From positions 53,309-117,308 of the forward strand of contig JANYCU010000009.1 in assembly GCA_025360125.1 (NCBI GenBank): a DNA stretch of 64,000 bases. The letters are read 5' to 3'. This DNA comes from Armatimonadota bacterium. Its GTDB lineage: Bacteria > Armatimonadota > Fimbriimonadia > Fimbriimonadales > Fimbriimonadaceae. This document shows positions 51,868 to 60,057 of this stretch, piece by piece (the stretch's first letter is position 1; each line of letters begins with the position of its first letter). The notes under the pieces were generated by a model. The model was not told where the DNA came from and did no database searches. It saw only the letters and a list, made by a program, of their open reading frames with translations. A program made the translations under genes and the position numbers.

Positions 51868-52119
51868 ATGTTGAAATCACTACTCATCCCGGTTGTAATC
51901 TTTACAACGTTCTCCGTCGCCTCCTTTGCCTTGGCTGGTGGCCCAACTTATTGGCCAGTTTGCGCTCTTACTGGGGGGAGTGGAAACTGTTCACTCCTTA
52001 AGGGTACTGGGACAGCTTGCTACAATTGCGGTCAAGCTGCCTGTGACGTTCCAGGAGATTGTTCGACGGATGCGTGCAAACAATGTGAAGCATGTTGCCA
52101 GGTTGTGAATGGCTGCTGA
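51868..52119 (+). CDS. Exported cysteine-rich peptide
   Basis: This 83-residue protein starts at the ATG with an AGAGGA site; an upstream start gives no signal peptide. A signal peptide (LKSLLIPVVIFTTFSVASFALA) is followed by a mature part of about 60 residues with eleven cysteines in C-x-x-C, CC and C-x(5)-C spacings, ending in Cys. It has no known family. It heads a tight operon whose last gene encodes a DsbA-like thiol oxidoreductase, so its disulfides probably need a dedicated enzyme. It could be a secreted toxin, adhesion or structural peptide. Confidence 0.75.
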   Translation: MLKSLLIPVVIFTTFSVASFALAGGPTYWPVCALTGGSGNCSLLKGTGTACYNCGQAACDVPGDCSTDACKQCEACCQVVNGC

Positions 52120-52570
52120 GAAGCAAGTAAGACCAAAGGTGCTCTGGATATGTGCCGCAATTCTTGGAATTGCGGCTGGATTAAACTTTTATCGATTGAG
52201 TAGAGCAAATTTAGGCCCAGTCTCGATTCCTTCTGGCTTTGAATCCAGGCAAGAATATGGTCAAATTGCAGAACTGCTTGACAATGCAGATATAAAGTCC
52301 TTAACCACGGGGCAAGTTTCGTTACTCGACAGGCTTTCCAATGGGCCAGGAATAACAAGCCACTACGTACTTGGCATTCTCGCGAATATTCATAACGACC
52401 AACTAGCCCAAAGCCTCTTGCCGATCGCCGACAAGGCTACAAAGAAGAATCCAAGTCATCCAATAGCGTTAAACCTACCAGAGAACTGGGTAAAAAACGG
52501 ATGCCCAGTTGCGTCGAAAATGTTAATTGAGCATCGAACCGGAGACGCAAATGGACAAAAAAAGAGCTAG
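52109..52570 (+). CDS. Membrane-anchored accessory protein of the cysteine-rich operon
   Basis: This 153-residue protein has an N-terminal membrane helix (about 10-26) and a helical exported remainder with a single Cys near the end. It overlaps the preceding gene by 11 bases and the following gene by 20, so translation is coupled. No family is recognised. A role in export, anchoring or processing of the cysteine-rich peptide is inferred from position only. Confidence 0.65.
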   Translation: MAAEKQVRPKVLWICAAILGIAAGLNFYRLSRANLGPVSIPSGFESRQEYGQIAELLDNADIKSLTTGQVSLLDRLSNGPGITSHYVLGILANIHNDQLAQSLLPIADKATKKNPSHPIALNLPENWVKNGCPVASKMLIEHRTGDANGQKKS

Positions 52571-53162
52571 GGGATTCACACTATCAGAAATGATGGCTGT
52601 CATCACCATCATTACCATGCTGACTGCCCTCTTGTTTCCTGTTTTCGTTTCCGCCAAAAGAAGCGCTAAGAGTATCACCTGTATCACAAATCTTCACCAA
52701 ATTGGTGTCGGAACTGAGTTGTATATGTCTGACCATGACGACCACTATCCAGTCCTGGTTAATTGGTTTGAGCGATCAAATTCTGTTCGATTGGGGAGAC
52801 CGCCCGACATCAGTCCTGACGAATTTCCTTCGCCAAAAGATGTGATGAAGACCTATACCAAGGATGAAAGAATATTCATTTGCAGCTTAGACCGTGGAGC
52901 AGACATCGGAGGATCAAAATACTATCCATACTTTTATTCATTTAACGGGTCAGTTAGCTACTTATTTGCCGAACTATTCGATGGTCAAACTGCAAGCACG
53001 TGGAAAGACCCCGCCAAGGCGGCATGGGCAACCGACGGACATCCGTCCTGGCATACAGCTGCATTCAACGAGACCGACTTTGACTCCTATAAAGTGAATG
53101 CAATTTTCTACGACTGGCATGCTGCAACCAAAAAGGGCAATGCCCCGACTTTCCTCGAATAA
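52551..53162 (+). CDS. Prepilin-like protein (type IV pilin/pseudopilin leader)
   Basis: This 203-residue protein starts at the ATG with a GGAG site. The leader MDKKRARG is followed by F-T-L-S-E with Glu at +5 and a hydrophobic helix, the classic prepilin-peptidase site. The rest has an acidic, aromatic-rich C-terminal part of the kind common in Armatimonadota and Planctomycetes pseudopilins. It may form or decorate a pilus or secretion pseudopilus. Its position between the cysteine-rich peptide and DsbA-like genes suggests a linked export route. Confidence 0.85.
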   Translation: MDKKRARGFTLSEMMAVITIITMLTALLFPVFVSAKRSAKSITCITNLHQIGVGTELYMSDHDDHYPVLVNWFERSNSVRLGRPPDISPDEFPSPKDVMKTYTKDERIFICSLDRGADIGGSKYYPYFYSFNGSVSYLFAELFDGQTASTWKDPAKAAWATDGHPSWHTAAFNETDFDSYKVNAIFYDWHAATKKGNAPTFLE

Positions 53163-53167
53163 CGACA

Positions 53168-53791
53168 ATGAGGACCACTGAAATTATCCTGGGATCTATC
53201 GCGACTGTGGCCCTCGGTGCAACTATATTAACGATGCCAAGGGCCAACAATACACTTCCCGATGGCCCGGTCTTAGTCTGTCCCGTTACCTTGAATCAAG
53301 TTCAAGGATTAGCTCAAGTATTGGAGCCAAGTCAAAACGGAGACTATGTCGTAGAAGCCCTCGACTACCAATGCTCCCCATGTCATGTCCGGGAAAGCGT
53401 TGCTGCTGAATTTCGAACCAAGAATCCCAAAGTAGGATGGCTCATACTACAATTCCCTCTTGGTATGCATGTGCATGCCTACGACCTTGCGCTTGTATCC
53501 TACGAAGCAGAACGTCAAGGACATTTTACAAATTTTCATGACTCGGCCATGGCCAATTTGATCGATATAAAAAGTACCGTTCCGGAATACTTGAAAAGAC
53601 TTGGCTCTTCCTACCAGGATTTTAACCTCGCTATCGAACCTAAAATCAAAGAGCGGCTTGATGCAATCCGACACCTCCCGATCACCCATACTCCAACAAT
53701 CTTTGTCTTCCGTCACGACGGAAAGTCAGGCGAACTCGGTTCAATTGGCGGCTTACAAAAATTCTTCGCGCCAAAGGAGTCAAAAAAATAG
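53168..53791 (+). CDS. DsbA-like thiol:disulfide oxidoreductase
   Basis: This 207-residue protein has an N-terminal membrane/signal helix (about 5-23). A thioredoxin-fold domain follows with active site C69-S-P-C72 and a cis-Pro loop in THTPTIFV. The helical insertion between them fits DsbA rather than thioredoxin. It would oxidise or isomerise disulfides in the periplasm. It starts 5 nt after the prepilin-like gene and is the last gene of the operon. The cysteine-rich peptide is its likely client. No DsbB gene is nearby. Confidence 0.85.
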   Translation: MRTTEIILGSIATVALGATILTMPRANNTLPDGPVLVCPVTLNQVQGLAQVLEPSQNGDYVVEALDYQCSPCHVRESVAAEFRTKNPKVGWLILQFPLGMHVHAYDLALVSYEAERQGHFTNFHDSAMANLIDIKSTVPEYLKRLGSSYQDFNLAIEPKIKERLDAIRHLPITHTPTIFVFRHDGKSGELGSIGGLQKFFAPKESKK

Positions 53792-53815
53792 AAGCTTGAT
53801 CCATTGGACCAAGCT
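53782..53815 (-). terminator. Terminator of the ribonuclease G/E gene
   Basis: A 10-bp stem with one mismatch (AGCTTGATCC/GGACCAAGCT) lies just past the minus-strand stop at 53841. It is followed on that strand by a run of seven T. It overlaps the end of the convergent DsbA-like gene and could also attenuate it. Confidence 0.7.
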
Positions 53816-53840
53816 CCTGATTTTGTCGATTAACCAAAAC

Positions 53841-55643
53841 TTATACGAGGCTTCTTGGTGTTCCTGCGGTGCCGGGCATGATCAAGTCCGCAACTCCGTA
53901 GCTGCGACGAAGGTCATGAATGACAACTTTCGCCCGATGCCCAATTGATTCGTATCCGTTGATCACTTCAACAAAGAAACCTTCATCGGTCCAGCCAACT
54001 GCCCGATTCGAACCTTCAAATGCCGACCGACGAACGTTGACTTCCATCACCTGTGATCGTCGATAGATCATCAGTTCTTTGTCGAACTCTTCAAGCGTGC
54101 CCGCCGTGATCTCGTACTCTTCGTACTCAAGATCAAAGTTGGCCCGGATATAAATTCCACGTCGAATCTCGTGCTCAAGCTCTTCCACATTCTCGCCGTC
54201 GAGACCAATCAGCGCCTCAATAACTGCTGGATGCGCTTCCACAAGGAAAGCATTGCCCGGCTCCGCCATTCGGCGTTGCATATCTCGCTCGATCCACAAA
54301 GAAACCGTTTCTTTACTTGGAATTCGACCAACGCCCATGCACATGGGGCAACTCTCAGTAATTTCTTGAGTCACCGATTCGCCCGTTCGCTTTCGAGTGA
54401 GCTCCACCAATCCAAGCGAGGAGATCTTCCCAACTCTGGTCCTGGCCCGATCATATTCCAACCCGGTGGCGAAGTGATCCATAATCTGCTTTTTGTCATC
54501 AAGGTCTTCCATGTCGATAAAGTCGCAAACAATGATTCCGCCCATATCACGAAGCCTCAACTGACGAAGGATTTCGTCGGCCGCCTCAAGGTTGGTCTTC
54601 ATGATAGTGTCGCTCAAATTAGTCGAACCGACGTGCTTTCCAGTGTTGACGTCAATGGCAGTTAATGCTTCCATTTCGTCGATAACGAGGTAGCCACCAG
54701 ACTTCAGAGGCACATGGTGTTGCATGATCCGCTCAAGCTCTTTTTCGACTCCATAGTAGTCGTAAATCGGCTCGTCGCGATCGTAAAGCATGATCTTTTC
54801 GGTCATTGCCGGAGCGACCGCCTTAGCGATCATGTGTACCTTCTCGTACTCATCCGGATCGTCAATGATCATGCGATTGATCGCGTCGCCAAAAACTTCT
54901 CTCACCGTTCTGAATAGGAGGGTTTGGTCGCGGTGAACGCAAGCCGGGGCTCGCAGTCGTTTCGCTTGCTTGGTGACTTCTTCCCAAACTCGAACTAGGT
55001 ACAGAATATCTGCCCTTAATTCGGTCTCGGTTCGGCCATCACATTCGGTTCGGCAAATGAGGCCGAATTCGGGCGGGCAAATCTTGTCACCAATCTTCTT
55101 GAGGCGGTCTCGTTCGCGTCGGTCGTCAATCTTTCGACTGACCGCTACTCCACCCGATTCAGGCATCAGCACGACGTAGCGTCCAGGAAGCGAAATTCGA
55201 GTCGAAACTCGCGCGCCCTTGGTTCCCCGTGGCCCCTTAGTAACCTGTACCATGACCTGTTGGCCTGGCTTGAGAAGATCTTTGATTTTGCGACGTCGCA
55301 ACTCAGATCGGCGAACCGATGCAGGCGAGTTGTCGTTGCCTTCTTCAGGAAGGATGTCAGCAATGCTGAGGTAGGTGTTTCGCTCGAGTCCAATGTCGAC
55401 AAACGCGGCTTCCATTCCGGGAAGTACGTTCTGGACAATGCCCTTGAAAATAGAGCCGACCACGCGTTCTTCGCGTTCGACGCGAAATTCCATCAGCTTG
55501 CCATCTTCGAGGAGGGCGATACGGGTCTCTCGGTTAGAGACGTTTACGATGAGTTCGCTATTGCGAGGCGCACTCGGTGCGCTAGGTTTTAAATCGATTT
55601 TACGGCGCCGCGGGGTGCGTCCGGTCTGTGTTCTTGCGGCCAT
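53841..55643 (-). CDS. rng: Ribonuclease G/E family endoribonuclease
   Basis: This 600-residue enzyme cleaves single-stranded RNA in mRNA decay and rRNA processing. An N-terminal basic lead is followed by the S1 RNA-binding domain (GSIFKGIVQNVLPGMEAAFVDIG), the catalytic DNase I-like region (YLVIDEMEALTAIDVNTGKHVG, with the metal-binding Asp, and GIIVCDFIDMED), and the zinc-link CPMCMGVG. It lacks the long C-terminal scaffold of RNase E, so RNase G is the closer match. It is a single gene with its own terminator. Confidence 0.93.
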   Translation of the reverse strand: MAARTQTGRTPRRRKIDLKPSAPSAPRNSELIVNVSNRETRIALLEDGKLMEFRVEREERVVGSIFKGIVQNVLPGMEAAFVDIGLERNTYLSIADILPEEGNDNSPASVRRSELRRRKIKDLLKPGQQVMVQVTKGPRGTKGARVSTRISLPGRYVVLMPESGGVAVSRKIDDRRERDRLKKIGDKICPPEFGLICRTECDGRTETELRADILYLVRVWEEVTKQAKRLRAPACVHRDQTLLFRTVREVFGDAINRMIIDDPDEYEKVHMIAKAVAPAMTEKIMLYDRDEPIYDYYGVEKELERIMQHHVPLKSGGYLVIDEMEALTAIDVNTGKHVGSTNLSDTIMKTNLEAADEILRQLRLRDMGGIIVCDFIDMEDLDDKKQIMDHFATGLEYDRARTRVGKISSLGLVELTRKRTGESVTQEITESCPMCMGVGRIPSKETVSLWIERDMQRRMAEPGNAFLVEAHPAVIEALIGLDGENVEELEHEIRRGIYIRANFDLEYEEYEITAGTLEEFDKELMIYRRSQVMEVNVRRSAFEGSNRAVGWTDEGFFVEVINGYESIGHRAKVVIHDLRRSYGVADLIMPGTAGTPRSLV

Positions 55644-55723
55644 TAGGAAAGTGTTTCCGAACTTGATTCTACCCTGCAGGAAGGCATTAGCTCCGGCTAC
55701 TTGTTACGTTACAATGAAGTCAC

Positions 55724-56572
55724 ATGGCGACTGACGAAGAAATCCTCTCTGAAAGGCGGCAGTTCCAGAGAGAGAAACGAGAAAGAGAGAAGAGGGGCCC
55801 ACGCACTGTTAACTACAACGATCCTAAGCACGAAGAAGCGGAGCGAATGAGGCAAGCGAAATTTCAAGAAGCCATTGCCCAAAGTTCTCGCTCGACTCGC
55901 CAGGGTCGGTTGCTGGATGCCATTCTGTCGGATCCACACAGGGACGTTCTTTGGAGCTTGTGCCTTGAATATTGGGGTTACACTCGCGGGCTAAAGTCGT
56001 TCATCAAGATCATCGAAGCTGAAAATATCCGACTTTGGCAAACCGCCAAGCCAGACGAAGTCGACTCACCTTTTTTCTTCGGCCACGATTACACCTTGAC
56101 AGAAGCCATTTTTTACACAATTGGAGCCATGAATTCGCGGGAATCCCACCAAACTTTGCTTGACTTCATGGACGAGACGTATCATCCACTCATCCGCAGC
56201 AATGCCGTCCAAGGCATGTCGCAAGAGCGAACGATGTTCGACCATCGCCTTGTTCTCGACATTCTCAACGGCGATTTGCCGATTGTCATACGGTGGGAAG
56301 CGATCTATAGTGCCGAATGTAACCTTCACAAGTTCACGAAGAAAGAGTATTTGCTCGCTATTGAACAATATCTATATCACGAGGATCACAACGTAAGATC
56401 GCTGGCTATTCGAGCACTTTGCCATGCTTGGGCAGGCAGAAAAATTCTTCGACGGTACCTTGAAGCATTATTAACCGGTCAGATCAAGACTTCATGGTCC
56501 AACGAAGTCAGTACGATCGAACAGTGCTTAGAGTTCTATCGAAACGAAGATGCTCGGCGAAAAGCAAAATAG
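55724..56572 (+). CDS. Helical-repeat (HEAT-like) protein
   Basis: This 282-residue protein starts with a highly charged Arg/Glu-rich region (1-45). The rest has HEAT-like helical pairs (YTLTEAIFYTIGAMNSRESHQTLLDFM, HPLIRSNAVQGMSQE, IRWEAIYSAECN, HNVRSLAIRALCHAWAG). It is a cytoplasmic binding scaffold of unknown partner. It is divergent from the ribonuclease gene, about 80 nt away. Confidence 0.7.
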   Translation: MATDEEILSERRQFQREKREREKRGPRTVNYNDPKHEEAERMRQAKFQEAIAQSSRSTRQGRLLDAILSDPHRDVLWSLCLEYWGYTRGLKSFIKIIEAENIRLWQTAKPDEVDSPFFFGHDYTLTEAIFYTIGAMNSRESHQTLLDFMDETYHPLIRSNAVQGMSQERTMFDHRLVLDILNGDLPIVIRWEAIYSAECNLHKFTKKEYLLAIEQYLYHEDHNVRSLAIRALCHAWAGRKILRRYLEALLTGQIKTSWSNEVSTIEQCLEFYRNEDARRKAK

Positions 56573-56735
56573 CCATTTGTCTCATTCAAGTAAGTTAACC
56601 AAAGGTGATTACTCCAACTGAGCTTTATCCGATTATGACAAAGCGATGATCTTTGCCAAACTCAATTGGCGAGGCTCAAGAAAAGCGTCGAATTACAATC
56701 TGGGCCTTTATGAAAAGAGAACTTGCCCTGGCTTA

Positions 56736-56938
56736 TCCGGATCCTCCGGAGGCCCGAAGGGCCGAAAAGATGTCAGCCCAGGTCGCCGGGGTTTGCGACT
56801 GGACGAAGTCCCAAGCAAATCACGAAGGCCTGGGTAAGTAATCGAAACTGTCCTAAGTCCACGGAGCGACTCGGGGACAAAAATGGCAAATCCCCACCGC
56901 ACATAACGGGAGCGACCCCTGCTGTTACAGCCGCCGTA
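56736..56938 (+). repeat. Intergenic multi-stem repeat element, copy C
   Basis: This is the first of a tandem pair. In order: GGATCC-TCC-GGA and GGCCC-GAA-GGGCC hairpins, AGCCCAGG at 56775, a stem around TTTGCGACTGG-ACGAAG, CCTGGGTAAG at 56829, AATCGAAAC, CCACGGAGCGACTCGG and a partner GAGCGACCCC at 56910. The core from AGGTCGCC to the GGGGAC segment is almost identical to copy D. Together with copy D it fills the gap before 57271; no gene is supported here. Confidence 0.8.
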
Positions 56939-57054
56939 ACTAGCAAGCGCATTAAATGAAGAAGGAAAGAACATTTGAGAATTTCATGAATTTTAGCCCC
57001 CTGGCTCACCGAACGGCCGCCTCTGAGTCTAAGTCCAGCGCTGAAAATGCGAAT

Positions 57055-57215
57055 GGATGTGGCCCAGGTCGCCGGGATTTGTGACTGGACGAAGTCCCGA
57101 GCAAATCCCGAAGGCCTGGGTAAGTAATCGAAACTGTCCCAGGTCCACGGAGCGACTCGGGGACAAAGATGGCATATCCCTAACGCACATAACGGGAGCG
57201 ACCCCGCGCCGCAAA
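57055..57215 (+). repeat. Intergenic multi-stem repeat element, copy D
   Basis: This is the second of the tandem pair, starting about 120 nt after copy C. It lacks the first hairpin. GGCCCAGG at 57061, CCTGGGTAAG at 57115, AATCGAAAC, CCACGGAGCGACTCGG and GAGCGACCCC are all present. The few differences from copy C in the inner stem include changes on both arms (for example T/C and A/G exchanges), as expected if base pairing is kept. Confidence 0.8.
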
Positions 57216-57270
57216 TCCCGCCCGCGAAGCCAATCCCCAAAGAAAGCCCTAACCCGGTAATCTATTGCCC

Positions 57271-57675
57271 ATGCCCTCCCTTCCTCAACCAACCGAGCTT
57301 GAGCAACGGCGTCGCGATGAGGTCATGGCGCGCGTTTTGGAGTGCATTCGCAACGACGAACGGATCAAACTTCCCGTATTCAATCCCGACCTCGACCGAC
57401 CAACCGACCAATTCGCGTTGCTCAGCATCGGACTCGAACCAAACGACTTCTCTGGCTCGGTCGGACCATTCCGCTATCAATTCGAAGGAGAAGAAGACCT
57501 CCTCCACCTGATCGTGACCAAAGCAAACCAGGGCCCACTAGAAACCCAAGACTCCCAAGCCGTCGCCGCATTCGTCCTGCGAGGAATGCCAACCGCCCTT
57601 ATCTGGCTCAAACCCGGCGAATTCTCCACCCACTTCTACTTCGGCCACGATGAGCTATTGAAAAACAGCTCTTAG
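57271..57675 (+). CDS. Hypothetical soluble protein
   Basis: This 134-residue protein starts at the ATG at 57271. It is alpha/beta with no signal peptide or membrane segment. RRDEVMARVLECIRNDERIKLPVF and FYFGHDELL are distinctive, but I recognise no family. It stands alone between repeat copies and the first PadR operon. Confidence 0.55.
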   Translation: MPSLPQPTELEQRRRDEVMARVLECIRNDERIKLPVFNPDLDRPTDQFALLSIGLEPNDFSGSVGPFRYQFEGEEDLLHLIVTKANQGPLETQDSQAVAAFVLRGMPTALIWLKPGEFSTHFYFGHDELLKNSS

Positions 57676-57748
57676 CATCTAGTTTTCGATTAAGGAGTCC
57701 ATTTACGCTAGCAGCTAGAAGCTTTTTTGCTAGCAGTTAAATATTCCC

Positions 57749-57806
57749 TTGACATACCCCAAAAACTGATGTATAGTATTGATACCTCAGAAATGGGAGG
57801 TATCAA
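57749..57806 (+). promoter_or_regulatory. Promoter and PadR operator of the first PadR operon
   Basis: TTGACA at 57749-57754 and TATAGT at 57772-57777 are 17 nt apart. A 10-bp inverted repeat TTGATACCTC (57779-57788) / GAGGTATCAA (57797-57806) with an 8-nt gap sits directly after the -10 and ends at the ATG. This is the expected place for PadR autorepression. The layout is repeated at 61160-61217. Confidence 0.85.
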
Positions 57807-58139
57807 ATGGCATTCAAAGGTGATAACGACGCATTAATCCTCGGGGTCCTCGCAGAGCGCTCTCTGCACGGCTACGAGATTTCGAAACAAATCAAACTCC
57901 TGAGCAAAGGATCGCTCACACTCCCCGAAAACAAACTCTACCCTGCGCTTCACAAGCTCGAAGAACAGGCAATGATCACGTCGGAATGGGTTCCCCAACA
58001 CGGAAAGCCGGACCGAAAAGTCTATTCCATCACTTCCGATGGAACAAAAGAGCTCCTCGAACACCGTTCGGCATGGAAGAAATTCGTGTCGAACATCAAC
58101 TCAGTCATGATGGACGCAGCAAAAAAGGAGGCTAACTAA
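57807..58139 (+). CDS. PadR-family transcriptional regulator, copy 1
   Basis: This 110-residue winged-helix repressor has LHGYEISKQI, the recognition helix LYPALHKLEEQ and the wing DRKVYSITSDGTKEL. A C-terminal helix dimerises. It is nearly the same as the regulator at 61218, and its promoter carries a matching palindrome. Its stop codon overlaps the ATG of the membrane gene (taATG), so it and its target are coupled. A ligand is not known; PadR proteins often sense drugs or phenolics. Confidence 0.92.
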   Translation: MAFKGDNDALILGVLAERSLHGYEISKQIKLLSKGSLTLPENKLYPALHKLEEQAMITSEWVPQHGKPDRKVYSITSDGTKELLEHRSAWKKFVSNINSVMMDAAKKEAN

Positions 58140-59314
58140 TGGCAAAATTCACCGAATGGTACGCAGTCGAACTCGACGGTTTCCTCAAAGGAAGACTGCC
58201 CGATGTCCAACGCTTCGAAGCCATCAAAGAGGTCTCGAATCACTTTTCTGAGCACGTCGACGAACTAGTCGAACGAGGAATGGACCCGATCGAAGCCGAG
58301 AAGGCCGCGATTAAGTCCTTTGGCAATCCCCGAGCCGCAGCCGTAAACCTGTTAAGTGGTGGAAAAAGGTCAATGTTCGGGTCCGGCCTCTATTCGTTAG
58401 CGGCCCTCGGGCTCATGGTTTCGATCATCGCTTCTGCAGTAGGATTCCAGTTCTACAACTTAAAACTGGCCCCTTATTCCCGCCAGGACTTCCTGGTCAA
58501 CGGAGCACTCATTTTCGGCGCAGCTGGCGTTTGCGCAGTCCTCGCTGGCTTTCTGTCTCGAAAGGTTCAGCTTGGCAAACTAGCCGCCGGCTGGGTCCTC
58601 GGCATCGTCGGTTCGTTTGGATACCTAACCCTCGGTCCCGAGCGCCACTTTGCTAACGTTGATCCGGCAAACCTTTCCACGCAGAAGGCTAAATGGGAAT
58701 CGCGACATGAATCGACCGTAAAGTTGACGAAGCTTTATGGATCGATTCATCACGCCGTTTCTCAGGACTATTCAACCTATCGATACAATGACGAATCGGT
58801 TAACACGATTAATCGACCCGCTGCGATTGAAAAAATCAAAACGCTTGCACCCCAAATGCTCGCCCTGAACACTCCCTATGTGCGGACAACGGGAAGCCTA
58901 ACTCAAGGCTACTTGGTGCCGGTTAGTTCGACCGCCAGTTATAATTATCTCTACATACGCCGATATGGTGGCCAAAGCTGGCAAGATGCAATCGTTGCCG
59001 ACACTGGAGAATCATTCCCATGGAAGTCGGTCAGCCTGAAATACGTAAAGTCGGGCGATGAAGCAATCCAAGGTTGGCAAAACTTTGCCTCAAACAATTG
59101 GGACTTCGAACAAATCGGAAGGGAGCAAGAGGGGTTCTTGCGGGAAGTTGATGAACATTCAAAGAAATCAAGACTCGAACTCGCTGGATCAACCATGTTG
59201 ACGCTGAGCGGTGCTTCACTGCTCTATCTGGCAATCTTCGCCGTTCTCAGTTGGATCGTAGGCCGAATCCCCGACCTAACCGTCTACGCGACCTTCCGAC
59301 GAAAACTCGCCTAA
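58139..59314 (+). CDS. Membrane protein with permease-prefix-like N-terminal domain, copy 1
   Basis: This 391-residue protein has an N-terminal cytoplasmic helical domain (1-75, LPDVQRFEAIKEVSNHFSEHVDELVERGMDPIEAEKAAIKSFGNP) that resembles the HAAS/permease-prefix domain (DUF1700-like) commonly paired with PadR. Membrane helices lie at about 83-105, 118-138, 145-162 and near the C-terminus (~350-372). The middle part (165-340) is extracytoplasmic and unrecognised. It is translationally coupled to the PadR gene. It is probably a sensor or transport component under PadR control. Confidence 0.72.
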   Translation: MAKFTEWYAVELDGFLKGRLPDVQRFEAIKEVSNHFSEHVDELVERGMDPIEAEKAAIKSFGNPRAAAVNLLSGGKRSMFGSGLYSLAALGLMVSIIASAVGFQFYNLKLAPYSRQDFLVNGALIFGAAGVCAVLAGFLSRKVQLGKLAAGWVLGIVGSFGYLTLGPERHFANVDPANLSTQKAKWESRHESTVKLTKLYGSIHHAVSQDYSTYRYNDESVNTINRPAAIEKIKTLAPQMLALNTPYVRTTGSLTQGYLVPVSSTASYNYLYIRRYGGQSWQDAIVADTGESFPWKSVSLKYVKSGDEAIQGWQNFASNNWDFEQIGREQEGFLREVDEHSKKSRLELAGSTMLTLSGASLLYLAIFAVLSWIVGRIPDLTVYATFRRKLA

Positions 59315-59488
59315 TTATCAATTGGTCCAAGGTGTAAATCGCATCTTGGATCCAAGTTCCCTTATTTCAGCAAAAGTACTCGAATTCGATTGGCTTCCGA
59401 ATTCAGGTCCAATCCTATTAAATTGAAGGTTTGCGGGCGGTTCAAATTCCCTCGCATTATTTTGACCACCTTTGCAAAGTTCGACTAA

Positions 59489-59686
59489 GATTGCCTGTCG
59501 GCGGGGACGCTCGCTTAATCAGGGAGAAAGGAGCCCATCATGCAAGAAGGGGAAGAAAAAGCCCTGATCGAGCGTCCGTGGAAGGGACAGATTTCGATTC
59601 CTACCCAGGCCTCAGCATGTTATTCGCGGAGCTCACAAACTGCTTCAACCTGGGCTTACATACTATCGACCCCTTGGGCCTCCGGA
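59489..59686 (-). repeat. Intergenic multi-stem repeat element, copy E (reverse)
   Basis: On the minus strand: GGCCCAAGGGG hairpin, AGCCCAGG, a variable stem, CCTGGGTAGGAATCGAA, CCACGGACGCTCG, its partner CGAGCGTCCCC, then GCCGACAGGC. The closing GCCGACAGGC tail matches copy B. This is the only copy in reverse orientation. A 90-residue open frame overlaps it but is not supported as a gene. Confidence 0.75.
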
Positions 59687-59810
59687 GTTGCTGGAAAAGC
59701 TGAGCAACGTAATTTCACTCAAGTGACTTGTTTTGGAAAAAGCATTGGGGGAGAACACTTGAAGTAAGACTTACCTTCCGCTTTCGTCGTCTCGGCGACG
59801 TCCCGTGAAC

Positions 59811-59982
59811 CTGATCCGGAGGATCACAGATAATAGCCAGGGTGTCATTGCATTAATCAAGCCTCCGGCGTAGATTGAGGCAATGACCCCTGGAAAGATC
59901 GAAACTGTCCAAGTCCTAGGTTGCTTGGCACCAACTCTGAACAGAGTCAATATGGGTGAGCGACCCCGGCTGTTACAGCCGC
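59811..59982 (+). repeat. Intergenic multi-stem repeat element, copy F
   Basis: This is a diverged copy. A small hairpin TGATCC-GGA-GGATCA precedes AGCCAGGG at 59835, a stem GTCATTGC...GCAATGAC, then CCCTGG, AAGATCGAAAC, and GAGCGACCCC at 59958. The inner stem is changed in both arms, as expected for a conserved fold. With copy E it fills the 740-nt gap between the two operons. Confidence 0.7.
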
Positions 59983-60057
59983 TTCTCATGACTTCTGTGT
60001 GGGCCTCTACAAGCCTCCAAGGAAAGAATGTACCTTAGCCTATCCCTGCACATCGAG

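Noticed and set aside
56646..56974. Several short overlapping open frames on both strands
   Set aside because: They fall in repeat copy C, where GC-rich pairing keeps several frames open. None looks like a protein.
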